A DNA stretch of 64,000 bases from Euphorbia lathyris (GCF_963576675.1 NC_088919.1:48878501-48942500); one strand, 5' to 3'; counted from the stretch's first letter, positions 23,778 through 35,769 are shown. The notes: generated from the sequence alone by a model not told the origin. Translations and numbers: made by a program.

Positions 23778-23788
23778 CATCATTATGC

Positions 23789-25968
23789 ACATTAGGGCTA
23801 AAGAAAATACTGGACTTGTTAAAATTGATAGCTTGACCAGAAGCTTCTTCATATCGGGCAAGAATGTCTGCAATCACCTCTGCTTCATCTACAGTGGCCC
23901 CAAAAAATAAGAAGCTGTCATCCGCGAAAAACAAATGTGATACCAATGGTGCTCTGCGATGAATTTTACAACCCGTGATCAAATTATCGGCTTCAGCTCT
24001 AGATAAGAGTTTCGATAAAACTTCTGCACACAAGATGAATAGGTAAGGAGACAATGGGTCCCCTTGCCTCAAACCTCTACCCGGGGAGATAGGACCTACC
24101 AGGTCCCCATTTATAGCAATGTGGTATTTTATCGATGTAACACAGAGTTTAATCCATTCAACCCATGTGGGTTGAAAGCCCATTCTAATTAAAACAGCTT
24201 CGAGGAATCTCCAATCAAGTCTGTCATATGCTTTGCTAATGTCAATTTTAAGAGCCACATTACCTTTCTTTCCTCTCTGATTCCTCTTCATGTGGTGTAA
24301 AGATTCAAAACCCACCTGTACACAATCAGTAATAGATCGCCCAGGGACAAAAGCCGCCTAACTCTCGCTGATTATATAAGGGAGGATCTTCTTTAGTCTG
24401 TTTGCCAGTACTTTTGTTAACACCTTATAAATAACGTTGCATAACGAAATCGGTCTGAAATCCCCGATTTTCAATGGATTATCACCTTTTGGAATTAAAA
24501 CTACGGTTGTAGTGTTTAAACCATCTGGAAATTCACAGTTGTCGAGCCAGCTCTTACACGCTCTGACAACATCCTCACCAATTGTAGACCAGAAGTGTTG
24601 ATAGAACCCCGGGTTGAGGCCATCTGGACCTGGGGATTTATCAGGAAACATCTGAAACAATGCCTCCTTAAACTCTGCTTCAAGGAAAGGTCTAACCAAA
24701 TTCTGATTCATCTCCTCCGTCACTACAACATCCAGCACATTTAAATCCACCGAATCTGTAATGTTTGAAGGAGAATAAATGTTCTGAAAGTGCAATTAGA
24801 TGTGATCGCATAATTTCTACTGTACTGTTATGCTTCTACCATTTTCATTAATTAATTGGCTGATACGATTCTTCTTTTGACGGGCCTGTGCGCAAGAATG
24901 GAAGTATCGAGTGTTTCGATCACCATCCTTTAACCAGTAAATTTTTGCCCTTTGATGCCAGTAAGTCTCTTCCTGTGCTAATAATTCATTCAATTTACTT
25001 CTGACCTCAAGGAACTTGTTTACCGAGTTTGTATCCACCCTATCACACAGAACCTCCATCTAGCGCTTCATCATTGCCATTTTTGCAGAGAATTGCCGCC
25101 TATAAGTTCTGCCCCATTGTTCCATTAAAGCAGCGCAGGCTGCCAGCTTCTCTGTAACTGTCAGATTATGCTGATTAGGCCAATTATTTTTTACGAATTC
25201 ATCAAAACCATGCTCCTTGATCCAAGCCATCTCAAAACGGAACCTGTGTTTCCTACTAGTTCCTAGTTCAGCTTTTAATTTGAGAAGAATCGGATTATGA
25301 TCCGAATAACCAACAATACAATTTCTCAAAGAAGCATTCTGATACTTTTCCGCCCAACGTTCATCCACAAAACATCTGTCTAACCTCTCACGAACCCAAT
25401 TTGGTGAACCGCGGCTCCTTTCCTAAGAGAATTGACTTCCAATCAGATTAATCTCTTGTAAGCCAAGTTTGTCAATGGCTCGGTTAAAAGCCTCACATAA
25501 AGTAATAGGATAGGACGCCCCTCCCTCCTTCTCAATGGGATCACGAAGACAATTGAAGTCACCAATCATAATAGTAGGCAGAGTGGATAAAGTTTTGAGC
25601 CTACGTAGCAGATCCCACGACTCCTCATGCCTGATTCGGCCAGCTTGTCCATAGAACCCAATGCATCTCCAATGACCCATCTCTTTGTCGTTTATGATCA
25701 TTTCAATATGATGTGAGGAGAAGGAGGATATATTAAGGTCAATATCCTCCTTCCATAAGACAGCTAACCCCCCGCTTCGGCCTCTTCTATCCACAGAAAA
25801 ACCACCACCAAACTTTAACTTCTGTTTTATAAACGTAATTTTGTCTTGAGTAACTAGTGTCTCAATAAGGAAAACAATATCGGGATTGTGAGACTTCACC
25901 AAATCCCCCAATGTCTGAACTGCACGGGTGTTTCCCAGCCCCCTGCAGTTCCAACTCAGCCAATTCAT
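23789..25968 (-). pseudogene. LINE ORF2: endonuclease and reverse transcriptase
   Basis: The minus-strand reading starts MNWLSWNCRGLG, the usual start of plant LINE endonuclease. It continues with FLIET, MIGDFNCLRDP, then SPGPDGLNPGFYQHFW, FRPISLCNVIYKVLTKVLANRL, IDISKAYDRLDW, GLRQGDPLSPYLFILCAEVL and HLFFADDSFLFF (catalytic box). In-frame stops or shifts near 25420, 25060, 24800 and 24360 break it. The wording of the domains is otherwise complete, so the decay is modest. Confidence 0.85.
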
Positions 25969-26453
25969 AATATCCGGCGGGCCTGAACCTCAGGCCTCGC
26001 CGATTCATTTTTAGAAGAATGTCTCATATCAATGCTAGAAATAAGGCTCTCCTTGTTGCTTGTATTGTCTGTAGTCGCCTTAGATTGTAATGTCGAGTTC
26101 TTAGTTCCTCCTTCCATCGTAACTCCCTTTCCTCCTTCATCACGTCTTCTTTTCCTGTCATCCTGAAGTTCTAGTCCATACTCTTCATCAATCATGTCAA
26201 TATCGACACCTTTGGCTGTGCCTTCCTGGGTAAAACCCATCGAAATTGTTTGTGTAATCCTTTGTAATGATACCTTCTCAACCCTTGAAATGACTCCTTT
26301 GTGTTTATTCTTCTCTATCAAGCTTGCATCCTCCTGACAAATCATTTTATGATTTCCTCTACTTGATTCTGGCCCTTTCTGATCTTCCCCCGACTCCCTG
26401 AGCCATTTTGATCCACTTTGATCGCCTCCACTCCTTATTGGTGCTTTCAACTA

Positions 26454-27284
26454 ATCTCCCCATTCCTTTTTGGTGGGGTCAATCTCTTCATCGAATAGCG
26501 CTTCACAAAATCTGTTAGAATGGCCCAGTATACCACATAGATAACAAAAGTTCCCTAAACGTTCGTATTTGAACCGGATAAAGGACCAATCACTCTAAGA
26601 GCGTCTAATCTTTTTAAAGCGCTTTAATGGTTTTCTAACATCCACCGATACCTTAATCCTCATGAACTGTCTTCTGGTGCCGCTGTTGTTATTTGGATCA
26701 TACTCCAAGAAAGAACCCATGAAGTTACTGATTTGACGACCAATATTTTCAAACATCGATCCCGCTAGTAAGTCATGGATTTGTATCCATATGAGCATTG
26801 CATTAAGATCAACATTTTCAGGATTTGATCCAAGTCTCCACTCGTTTAAGATTAGAGTATTATTATCAAACGACCATGGACCTCCAGAAAGAACCCTAGT
26901 CTTATCCACCACATGGTAAAATTCAAAGGAGAACAAATTCTGAGTGAGCTCCTTGATTGCAATTCCTCTTCTGGGGCGCCATATTCCTGCCAATCTATTT
27001 TTCATAGCCATGTATAATACAGACCGATCAGTTACGAAACGTCCAACCAGGATCAACCCCGGATCTTTCGATCCCTTCTCCTTCTCTCCCGTGTTAAACA
27101 GATCCCACTCTTCGAACTCATCGTCCAAGCTTTGTATGTTTTCTACTTGTTCTTCCATAACTTGCCCCTCAATGAATCGATTGACTAATGAATCAGATTC
27201 CAACCAGCAATATTGATAAAGAACTACGAACAAATAATTGAATGAACGATTTATGCCTGAACCTTGAACCTGAACAACTCTCAC
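26454..27284 (-). pseudogene. LINE ORF1: DUF4283 and CCHC zinc knuckle
   Basis: The minus-strand reading has the DUF4283 nucleic-acid-binding region (GPWSFDNNTLILNEW, MLIWIQIHDLL, GRQISNFMGSFLEYD) followed by FCYLCGILGHSNRFC, a CX2CX4HX4C knuckle. This is the gag-like first ORF of plant LINEs. A frame break lies near 26595 and a TAG near 26453. The ATG-type start at 27284 is only the first available one. Confidence 0.75.
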
Positions 27285-27976
27285 AGAGAAAGGAGAGAAA
27301 GACGACTCTCACAAAGTTGGAGAGAAATAGATTTTATTTTTAGATTTTATATATATATTAATATTTATATAATTATCAGCAGAAAATCATATTAAACCAG
27401 TAAACCAGTATTCTCATCAACAGAGCCGATCGACCGGCAGCGAGTGGACGGCGGCAGGAAGCAGGCGGCGATCAGATCGGCTACCGACAGACGGAACAGA
27501 TCCGCGATAACCCATGAACCAAATAGATCCGATACAACGGCGGCTATAGGGAAAACCGACGGCGACGGAGAGAAGAGAAGCGGAAGATCGAGCGGAAGAG
27601 AAGAGAAGCGGCGGCTCGTTCCTCAAAAACCCTACCAGAGCCATACGTTCACATCACATATCGATCACATAGCCGGAGAGAAGAAAAGCGGCGGCCGGGA
27701 AACGAAGATCGGGCGGAAGGTAAGAGAAGCGGCGGCAAGTTCCTCAAAACCCTAGCAGAGAGAGAGACGATGCAATTTATTCCACTAAAATTGAAAGATT
27801 GTGTTTTTTAAATATGAAAATTACGCTTGAATGCTCTGTAACTGTAAATATTGTAAGTTTTTAATGATTGAAAATCAAACACCCAAACAAAGGAAAGATT
27901 ACTGGGTCCAACCACTAGTTTTCGATGCTAAGAATCTATATAAAATTGTAGTTCAGTACCAATTTTATATAGCTGG
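27285..27976 (-). other. LINE 5' leader region
   Basis: 27420-27770 is GC-rich with purine-rich gcggcgg/agagaagcgg repeats (read on plus), a common look for plant LINE leaders. 27780-27976 is A/T-rich and ends at the target-site duplication. It may be leader or extra sequence. The ORF at 27444-27755 is compositional only. Confidence 0.5.
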
Positions 27977-29494
27977 AATTCCTATTATTGTTAGATGAAG
28001 AAAATGGGAGACACACTCCGTTACGTGTCAAAAATGAAATATCAAATAAAAAATAATTATAAATTTTTAAAAATTCACGGGACAATTGAAATTTTTAAAT
28101 TATTGAATGTAATTGGACACATCGTAGAAATGAGAGAAAATAGTGAAGAGTAATTTTATAATTTATTTAAAAAAATTCCTACTTTAATTAGATGTATAGA
28201 ATGGAATACAGTAGCGGAGCCAGGAATTTACGTTTGGATGGAAAATTTTAGCCTTGCAGTCAGAATTAGCTTCCGAAGTTCAGCCCATCATGGTTGTATT
28301 TTTTATTTATTTATTTTTTTTGCCTCGAGCACCCTAAAACTTCATCCTTTTGATGAGTTAAATGGTAAAAGATGGAAATTGCTCGGTTTAAAAGTAGTAG
28401 ATATTTTTAATGTTTTATAAATCTAACGTTAATTTCTTATATAAAATATATTTTTAATTATGAATTTTTTATAATTTTTATAAAATAACAATTAAGTTTT
28501 TTTGAGTTTCAAAAGTAAAATAAAAAAAAAACTGATATAGGAAAAAAAAAAGTTTAAAAATTTCAAGAACTTAAAGAGGATGTAGAAAATTTAATAAATA
28601 AATACATCTTTAAAAAAAAATTTCATTGGATTTGAACCCATGGTCTCTTGTATTAAAAGGTATATCCTAACCAATCCAACTATCTTAAAGTATTGTAAAA
28701 TTACTACAAATACATCAATATGAACAAAAATTAAGGGGCTGCAATCTATCAAAACACACCACTACTTAAAGGTGGAGCTGAAGGCCGGGAGGGCTACAGC
28801 CCCCCAAATCTTAGGCTGGCTTCGCCAAGCTTCACCATGTGTCAAAAATGAAATGTCAAATGAAAAAATAATTAGAAATTTTTACAAAACCATGGGGCAA
28901 TTGAAATTTTGAAATTATTGAATGTATTTAGGCAAGAATATGAAGTTACTAAATATAATTAAACATAATAAAGATTTACCGAATACAATTGGATAAAAAT
29001 AAAAGATTATTAAAATACATAATATAAATTAGTACTTAATAACGTATGTGGGTGTGGTATGCAAAATTAAGAGGTAATTACACCAAATAGGAGGCATTTT
29101 CCATTATATAGAACTTTATAAGCTTATTCATTTTCTGATTTTTGCTTCAGTCATTTTTTAAATAAGCAAAACTTCTAAAAAAAAGTTAATTATTTAAGTA
29201 AAAAATAAATAAATGAAGTCTTTTCTGAAAAAAATAATAATACACAATTCATTTAAAATGATCAAATAAATTAATAAGAATATCATGAAAGAATTAAATA
29301 ATTGAATTTATATTATAAATTCAAAAAAGGGTGAATATCATTTATCTAAACTTATTATGTTTATAATTTTTAGAGTTTATAAATTGTAAAATAAATCAAT
29401 ATATTTATGTTATAAAGGTAGTAGGGATGTAAATGGGGTGTTGATTTCGCATCTCTATTGGTAACCTAATACCACATCATTAACATCGTCACTT
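27977..29494. repeat. Degenerate repeats and AT-rich DNA
   Basis: 27977-28195 and 28790-28990 contain copies of the gtcaaaaatgaaat...gaatgtaattggacaca family also seen left of the LINE at 19010-19249. A gtagcggagccagg motif lies at 28208-28222. An ORF at 28238-28420 is not convincing. No gene is present. Confidence 0.5.
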
Positions 29495-29499
29495 GTCAT

Positions 29500-29757
29500 T
29501 GTTGAATGTATAGTTTGATATACGGAAATATTATGGAGATAGAGAGATAAGTAATAACACAATAATGATTTGAATCACCTTAATGATTATGGCTCAGAGG
29601 CCTTGTATTTATAGTGAGCCAATAGTAGTTTGTATAGGAATACAATACACAAGTATAATCGTATTGAAACTCTACCTAGCTAGGGTTATAGACAAATTGA
29701 AACTCTAACTAGATAAGAATCTATTTACAGAGATAATAGGAACATTATCTCTAACCA
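29500..29757 (-). repeat. 3' LTR of copia 1
   Basis: About 258 bp. In element sense it is preceded by a polypurine tract (gaggggggg) at about 29758-29768. It begins tggttagag where the other LTR has tgttagag, a one-base difference next to the tract. Confidence 0.9.
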
Positions 29758-30538
29758 CCCCCCCTCAAGCCGATGGCGGGCACGAACAAAGAGGCGAGAG
29801 CGTAGCATCGTGAAGCGAGCCGGAGCTAGCGGCTTGGTGAGTATGTCTGCAACCTGATCATCGGTTGGAATAAATCTGACACTGAGAAATCCTCTGTGAA
29901 CTTGTTCACGAACAAAATGATAATCTAGCTCAATGTGCTTCGTACGAGCATGAAAAACTGGATTTGAAGTGAAATAAATTGCTCCAACATTATCACACCA
30001 TAACTGAATCGGAGTAGGTAAAGGAAAGCCCAGATCCGAGAGAAGTGATTTGAACCATAGGAGTTCTGCCGTGGCATTTGCCACTGCCTTGTATTCACTT
30101 TCTGTGGAGGATCTGGCTATTGTGGGTTGCTTGCCGGTCTGCCACGATACAATGTTGGATCCAAGGTAGACATAGAAGGCACCCGTGGATCGTCGATCAT
30201 CAGGACACCCTCCCCAATCACTATCTGAGTAACAATGGATGTGCTCTATTAGTTTGATGGACATGACTATCCCAAAGTCTGATGTGCCCTGAATGTAGCG
30301 GAAGACCCTCTTGACTCCTTTCCAGTGCTCATCAGTCGGATAGTGCAGGAACTGACATAATTTGATAACTGCAAATGCAATGTCAGGACGAGTGAATGTT
30401 AAGTATTGAAGTGCTCCCACAATGCTTCGATATGTAAGTCTTTTTAGTGTTGGTGCGTCTGATAAACAGAGAATTGTCAGCCTGTGACATCTTGTACCTA
30501 AGTGAGAGGAGGAATGTTCGAAGGCGTGTGAACCATTC
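29758..30538 (-). pseudogene. Copia 1 RNase H and 3' remnant of reverse transcriptase
   Basis: The minus-strand reading has YRSIVGALQYLTFTRPDIAF, then CYSDSDWGGCPDDRRSTGAF, SSTESEYKAVA, LWCDNVGAI and a KHIELDYHFVREQV segment, the copia RNase H order. It ends near the polypurine tract. Upstream, at about 30470, the frame joins NSLFIR directly to APTLKRLTYRSIVG, so a stretch of reverse transcriptase of about 130 residues is missing. Confidence 0.85.
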
Positions 30539-31423
30539 TCACAGTGCTTGCTTTAATCCATAAAGACTCTTTTTGAGAAGACAGACATGATCCGGTCGGT
30601 CACTATCCCGAAAACCCTGCGGTTGTTCCATATAGATTGTCTCTGATAAGTTTCCATGAAGGAATGCATTAGAGACATCCAGTTGATTGATGAACCAGTT
30701 GTTTGCTGCTGCAATGGCAAAGACAGACCGAATGGTTGCAGCTTTGATTACTGGACTAAATGTTTCTTTATAGTAAATCCCAGCTTTCTGAGTAAATCCC
30801 CGTGCTACTAAATGAGCTTTGTATCGATCAATGGTTCCATCAGACTTCTTCTTTGTACGAAAGAGCCACCTAGAGGTGATGACATGCTGATCATGTGGTC
30901 TTGGTATAAGTTGCCAGGTGCTATTGTCCAGAAGAGCTTGAATCTCGTCAGACATTGTCATGCGCCATTCGTGTTGTTTATTGGCTTTGCTGAAGCATGT
31001 GGGATCCACTGTGCCATTTGGATGTGTAGCTAGAAGCCCCTCAAACCGTCCCCTTGAGTGAAGAGACGACTGACGAAGCTGCATATAATGTTGATGTGGA
31101 CCAATCAGTGGTGCATTGCGAGGTCTGGGCCTTGCAGTTGGAACAGGAGCAGATGGTGCAGTTTCATGAGGAGGAGACTCTGTTTGTGGCATGGCATTCT
31201 CTTCATGAGGTACTGCATTCTGTATCTTCGGTGTGGTGATGTTCACAGAGCCAACTGGTGTGGTGAGATCATTCTGAGAAACAGGTGTTGATGTAGCTGT
31301 GACTACTGGTGACAAACATTGACGTGGAACTAGTGGAGCAGTGTTTGTGGCTTCAGAGTCAGGGGAATAATTGGGGTACCAGAATGAGGTCCAGAGTGGA
31401 CATGTGTGATTGGTTGGGAACAT
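30539..31423 (-). pseudogene. Copia 1 reverse transcriptase, N-terminal part
   Basis: The minus-strand reading carries WQLIPRPHDQHVITSRWLFR, YKAHLVARGFTQKAGIYYKE, INQLDVSNAFLHG and KSLYGLKQA, the first half of copia reverse transcriptase. A TGA follows KQAL. The YVDD catalytic box that should follow is absent from the element, so this enzyme cannot work. Confidence 0.85.
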
Positions 31424-32838
31424 GGAACTAAGTTAGAAGGAGATAATATAGGAGTGGGATTAGAGAAATTACCTGGATACGGGCCGAGTAAAGATGGTAG
31501 TTGACACGATGTGCTTACCCCCAAGTTGCTAGATGAAGGTGATGATGCAGTGACTGCTGATGCAGGAAATACTTCTTCATTGTGCTGGACAAATTTGCAG
31601 ATGTATATGCGTCCGGTGGCATACTCAAGACAAATATCCCCAGAATGATTTTCCGATGGACCAAGGTAGACACATAACTTGGAACGAAAATCAAATTTGT
31701 GCTGGTTGTATGGACGAAGAAGAGGATAGATACCACTGCCAAAGATGCGGAATGCCTTATAGGCAGGCTGTTTCTTGTAGAACAAGAAATAGGATGAATT
31801 GTTGTTCAGTATTTTGGTGGGTAAGTAGTTGATTAGCCTAATGCTGTGGATTATGGCATAGTTCCCGAATTTGAGAGGTAAAGATGCATTGGCTAACAAA
31901 GTAAGGCAGGTGTCAACGACATGTCTAATTTTTCTCTCAGCTATACCATTTTGTGCATGAGTGTGAGGGCACGCAATTTTGTGTATAATGCCATGTCGTT
32001 TGAAAAAAGGTTGTAGTTTTTGGAATTCTCCCCCAAGATCTGAGTAAATATTCTTAACCCTTGCACTATACTGATTAGAGATCATGGCATAAAAATCACA
32101 AAAGGTTGAGAAAACATCACTCTTGTTCTTTAAACAGAAAACCCATCCAAATCTACTGAATTCATCAATGATTATTAAAAAATAACGGTGACCAAGACAA
32201 GAAACAACTGGAGCTGGTCCCCAAACATCCAGATGTAAGTTCTCAAAAATAAATGTGCTAGAGAGACTAATAGAGGGTAAAAGGCTTCTAGCAAGTTTGC
32301 CTAATGGACAAAAAGAACAATTGCTAACTGACTTTGAAGAGGATAGATTGTTTCCTTTGAGAACTGTGCTGACTGTCTGATTCTGACAATGTCCAAGCCG
32401 TGCATGCCACCTTTCAAAAGACACATTCTCTCCTACTAGCGCCTCCTTCAGGGTGGGTGTAAGCACATAAAGCCCATCTTTACTCGGGCCCCGTAACAGG
32501 ATTTCCCCAGTTGTTTGGTCCTTCACAAGAAAATGGTTAGGCCAAAATTCAAAGAAACATGAGTTGTCACGGGTAAATTTTTGAACAGATAGTAAAGATT
32601 TGGTAAGCTTAGGAACAAGTAGGGCATCATTAATTTTCAAATTATTGATATTTGAATTTCCAAAGTGAGAAATTTGCAAACCTTGACCATTGCCAAATTG
32701 AACCGTGTCATATCCTGGATATGGCTGCATTTGATGAAGTTGAGCCGGATTTTCCGTCATGTGATTTGTTGCTCCTGTGTCAGGATACCACGGCTGATTA
32801 GGACCCATGAATGGATTTGGTGGTTGTTGCCACGCCAT
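31330..32838 (-). pseudogene. Copia 1 protease and integrase
   Basis: The minus-strand reading carries the protease motif WYPDTGATNH near its start. It continues with an integrase zinc domain (RWHARLGHCQN, then CSFCPLGK) and the DDE positions in LHLDVWGP, IYSDLGGEF and NGIAERK. The frame shifts near 31370, so integrase and reverse transcriptase are no longer one polyprotein. The protease frame is cut from gag by the stop at 32905. Confidence 0.85.
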
Positions 32839-32904
32839 GTGTGCTTGTGGTCCAGGATTGTAGTTTGATCTTGAATTGTTCTTTGGTCTTTTGCACTTAT
32901 CAGC

Positions 32905-34626
32905 CTAGTGGCTTGGATCACCACAGTTGTAGCACTTGCCACTTCTTCTCTTCTTTGGATTCTGCTTCTTTGATTGATTTGTTTCCATGGTGGATACATT
33001 AGCCTCCCGGTGTGCTGGTATACCATCGGGTTGAAGCAGAGTAGTCTTGCTGGTTGATTGGATCATGCCTTCAACTGTTTTCAAACTGTGCAAGATCTCC
33101 TGATAGTTGATGTTTGTACCGCGCTGAGTGACAAGATTCTGAATGGTAGAGCGATACTCTTCTCCCAAACCCTTGTAAAGAACTGACGGTAGTAGATGTC
33201 GAGGGTAAGGGTTCCCCGAGGCAGCCAGATCATCAAGAATGGACTTCACTTTTTGCATATACGCAGTAATTGACATCCCCCCTTGCTCAAGCTCATGCAG
33301 TTCAACTCCTATCTGAAACTGCTTGCTACCTGTAATAAGCCCGTAGGCATCTTCCAAAGCTAGCCAAATATCATGTGAGTATTTGAGATAAGCAATATCA
33401 GGAAACACCTCTTCGGTGATTGAATTTAGGAGCAAAGGCCTAACCACATTTTCTACATCATCCCATTGGGAAAAAGATGGATTTATGATTAAATCCACAG
33501 CAGATGTCACAAAACCTGTTCTAGAAATAAATTTGGATGGAGGAGGTGTCGAACTAAGAATATGGGAAAGAAGATGATAGGTTTGAAGGGTAGATTCCAT
33601 GGACATTCTCCATGCTTTGTAGTTTTGAGGGGTTAATTTGATGTTAATGGTGATATTTGTGGGTGGTTGTCTTGGTTGATTGACATGGGTAGAAACAGGT
33701 TCTGGATGGACAGAATTTGGTAAAATAGTGGTATTTGAGGGAGGAATAAAATTAGGTCGAAAATTATTTGAAGGTGCATCAATAGTATTGTGATACGAAT
33801 TTGAGAAAAAAGATGGAGCTGGATCATGGGTTAATTGAGTATTATACCCAAATGGTGAAGTATTGGATTCAGAAATTACCTGACGGTTATTACTTGCTTC
33901 GGCTGCCTGATAGGCGGCTAGGGCAGCGAGAACTGATGGAGAAAATAGGGTTTGAGTGGTCGAGGGTTGTTGGGATTGAATTGGTGGCTGCTGAACCGGA
34001 AGTTGATGATTTTGTGGGGGCGGAACAACCGCCTGATATGCCACAATCATGGCTAAAACCGCAGCGTCGGCAGCGGATGTTGTCGGAGTTGGAAGCATCG
34101 CGGTTTGCACAAACCGTGGATCATGAGCTGCTGTCACGGAGGGGATTGGCGTGGGCTGCGCATGAGCGGCAGAAGTAGATGCAAGGGGCGCATGGGCGGC
34201 AGACGCAGGTTGCACAGGGGCAGCAACCGCAGAGGAGATTGGCGTGGGATGCGCTTGGGCATTGTCCGCCTGGTATGCTTGGAGGGCTGGGCGCACCTCT
34301 GGAGGAAAGGAGTCGCCCATGGTTCGCTGTGGAGGTGGAGCTGCCGCAGCGGGCGGTGCTATTGTCGCGGCAAGGAACGCGGATTCACAAGTGACGAAGG
34401 GCGAGGTGAACCGCCATCCTGAAGTCACAAATGAGCCACCGAAGGCTTCGTTCGTGTTTTGATCAGCCGCGAAGGTCGAAGCAGCGGCAGGTGCGATATT
34501 CACGGCAGCAACACCAGCGGCGGCAGCGACGGTTGCGGCGGCAGCGGCTTTATATTGGGTGTATATTGGTGATTGTGGATGATTAAAGGATTCGGAGGAT
34601 GCGGAAGTTGATACTACTGATACCAT
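32905..34626 (-). pseudogene. Copia 1 gag with long Ala/Pro-rich N-terminus
   Basis: 573 codons are open. Residues about 325-480 are the copia gag (UBN2-type) region (INIKLTPQNYKAWRMSMEST, LEQGGMSITAYMQKVKSIL). The last residues CYNCGDPSH start a CCHC knuckle that is cut by TAG before its last Cys. The first 320 residues are unusual: Ala/Pro/Gln-rich, with an AYQA motif three times. The first ATG lies exactly at the LTR/primer-site junction, so translation from it would run through the primer-binding site. A downstream start is possible. Confidence 0.8.
34613..34625 (-). promoter_or_regulatory. Copia 1 primer-binding site
   Basis: Immediately inside the 5' LTR the minus strand reads TGGTATCAGTAG, matching the usual copia primer site TGGTATCAGAGC (initiator tRNA-Met 3' end) at all but the last few positions. 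Confidence 0.8.
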
Positions 34627-34884
34627 GTTGAATGTATAGTTTGATATACGGGAATATTATAGAGATAGAGAGAGATAAGTAATAACACAATAATGATTTG
34701 AATCACCTTAATGATTATGGCTCAGAGGCCTTGTATTTATAGTGAGCCAATAGTAGTTTGTATAGGAATACAATACACAAGTATAATCGTATTGAAACTC
34801 TACATAGCTAGGGTTATAGACAAATTGAAACTCTAACGAGATAAGAATCTATTTACAGATATAATAGGAACATTATCTCTAACA
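34626..34884 (-). repeat. 5' LTR of copia 1
   Basis: 259 bp. In element sense it starts TGTTAGAGATAATG and ends ACATTCAACA. It is next to the duplicated gtcat on its outer side and to the primer site on its inner side. Confidence 0.9.
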
Positions 34885-34889
34885 GTCAT

Positions 34890-35769
34890 TCCACATCGGA
34901 TCTAATACCATATCATTAACACCATCACTTGTCATTCCAACGATGTGCTTTTAACTCGAGGCAACAAACTATATTTCAAACTGAATTGTGTTTACAAAGA
35001 CTAAACAGTATAACCATGTAATCAATTGTTTATGTTTCGTGCTTAACAAATTTGTTGATCTATCAACCCATTGTTGAGCCTAAAATGATAATAGAATGCA
35101 AATGCAAGCAAAACATGCAAAAAAAAAAAAAAATACAAAACCTTAAAATAAATTTCAGTCTTAATAAACAAATTATAATTTGCTAATCCTAACTTGGTTT
35201 GTTTGGAATTTCAGAAACAAATTGTTAGTTTATTTTATTAACTGTCTTTTGACATGTATCGGTACGTGAGTTAATTGAATATGGATTTAGTTCCACGAAC
35301 GTGGTCACTTCAAACGGTTTAGGCCCACTTATAGCAGTGGTAATAACGCCAATCAATTACAGTGAAATGTTGATATAAATCCACTGGTGCGAATTTTATG
35401 TCTAGATAATAAAAGAAAAATGTTTACTTCAGAAATGATGGTCGTATGCAAAACATTATATTTTTTACATTATCATGCCTAGGGATTGATTTTCACAAGA
35501 GATGACAAATTGGATAATCTGAGCAATAATGCTTCTAGCCGAGTTAGACGTTACTAGACGAGTATTAATTGTCTAGAAAATATAATTTGTGAAAGTCACT
35601 AAAAACATGGAAATCAAATGGCATTAAAATAAGTGTGCCAAAACGATAGATGAAAGCACAATATCATATAGCGAAACCTTAAAAGGCTTGGAGCAGAGGA
35701 ACACTGGGTAAACATACGGGATAAAAAAGCAAAACCTTAACGTCATCCTTAGGTGAAATTGTAAATGAG
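34890..35769. other. Intergenic DNA
   Basis: No gene or clear element is recognised in this mostly A/T-rich stretch between copia 1 and a repeat. Confidence 0.5.

Larger units (their letters stand above)
21174..23788. mobile_element. Insert in LINE: captured gene DNA with one CACTA terminus
   Basis: The LINE reading stops at acatt (21169-21173) and resumes at acattaggg (23789 on). Between them lie kinase exons with introns, an unidentified exon, about 700 bp of A/T-rich DNA and a CACTA-type end with subterminal repeats finishing at 23777. A few extra bases (catcattatgc) separate that end from the LINE. No matching CACTA end is seen at the left, where kinase upstream sequence directly abuts the LINE. 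This could be a CACTA element that captured a gene and lost one end, or a rearranged insertion. Confidence 0.65.
19266..27976 (-). mobile_element. Long LINE with 16-bp TSD, interrupted by a 2.6-kb insert
   Basis: On the minus strand the order is GC-rich leader, ORF1 (DUF4283 plus CCHC knuckle), endonuclease, reverse transcriptase, zf-RVT, RNase H, then a short A-run (T's at 19264-19270). Flanks aattcctactattgtt (19250-19265) and aattcctattattgtt (27977-27992) differ at one base, the long duplication typical of LINE insertion. Without the 21174-23788 insert the element is about 6.1 kb, near full length. Several stops mean it is not autonomous. The exact 5' boundary within 27770-27976 is uncertain. 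Confidence 0.8.
29500..34884 (-). mobile_element. Ty1/copia retrotransposon 1, LTRs at both ends
   Basis: LTRs occupy 29500-29757 and 34626-34884, bounded TGTTGAATG...TTAACA-type and flanked by gtcat at 29495-29499 and gtcat at 34885-34889. The LTRs differ at roughly seven positions over 258 bp, so the insertion is fairly recent. Gene order on the minus strand is gag, protease, integrase, reverse transcriptase, RNase H, as in copia. It is disabled by a stop in the gag zinc knuckle, a frameshift after integrase and a deletion in the reverse transcriptase. Confidence 0.95.

Noticed and set aside
27444..27755. 103-codon ORF on plus in GC-rich DNA
   Set aside because: It lies antisense in the LINE leader. 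The Arg/Gly-rich reading reflects purine-rich repeats.
33801..34462. Long plus-strand ORFs opposite copia 1 gag
   Set aside because: They are antisense shadows of the Ala/Pro/Gln-rich gag extension.
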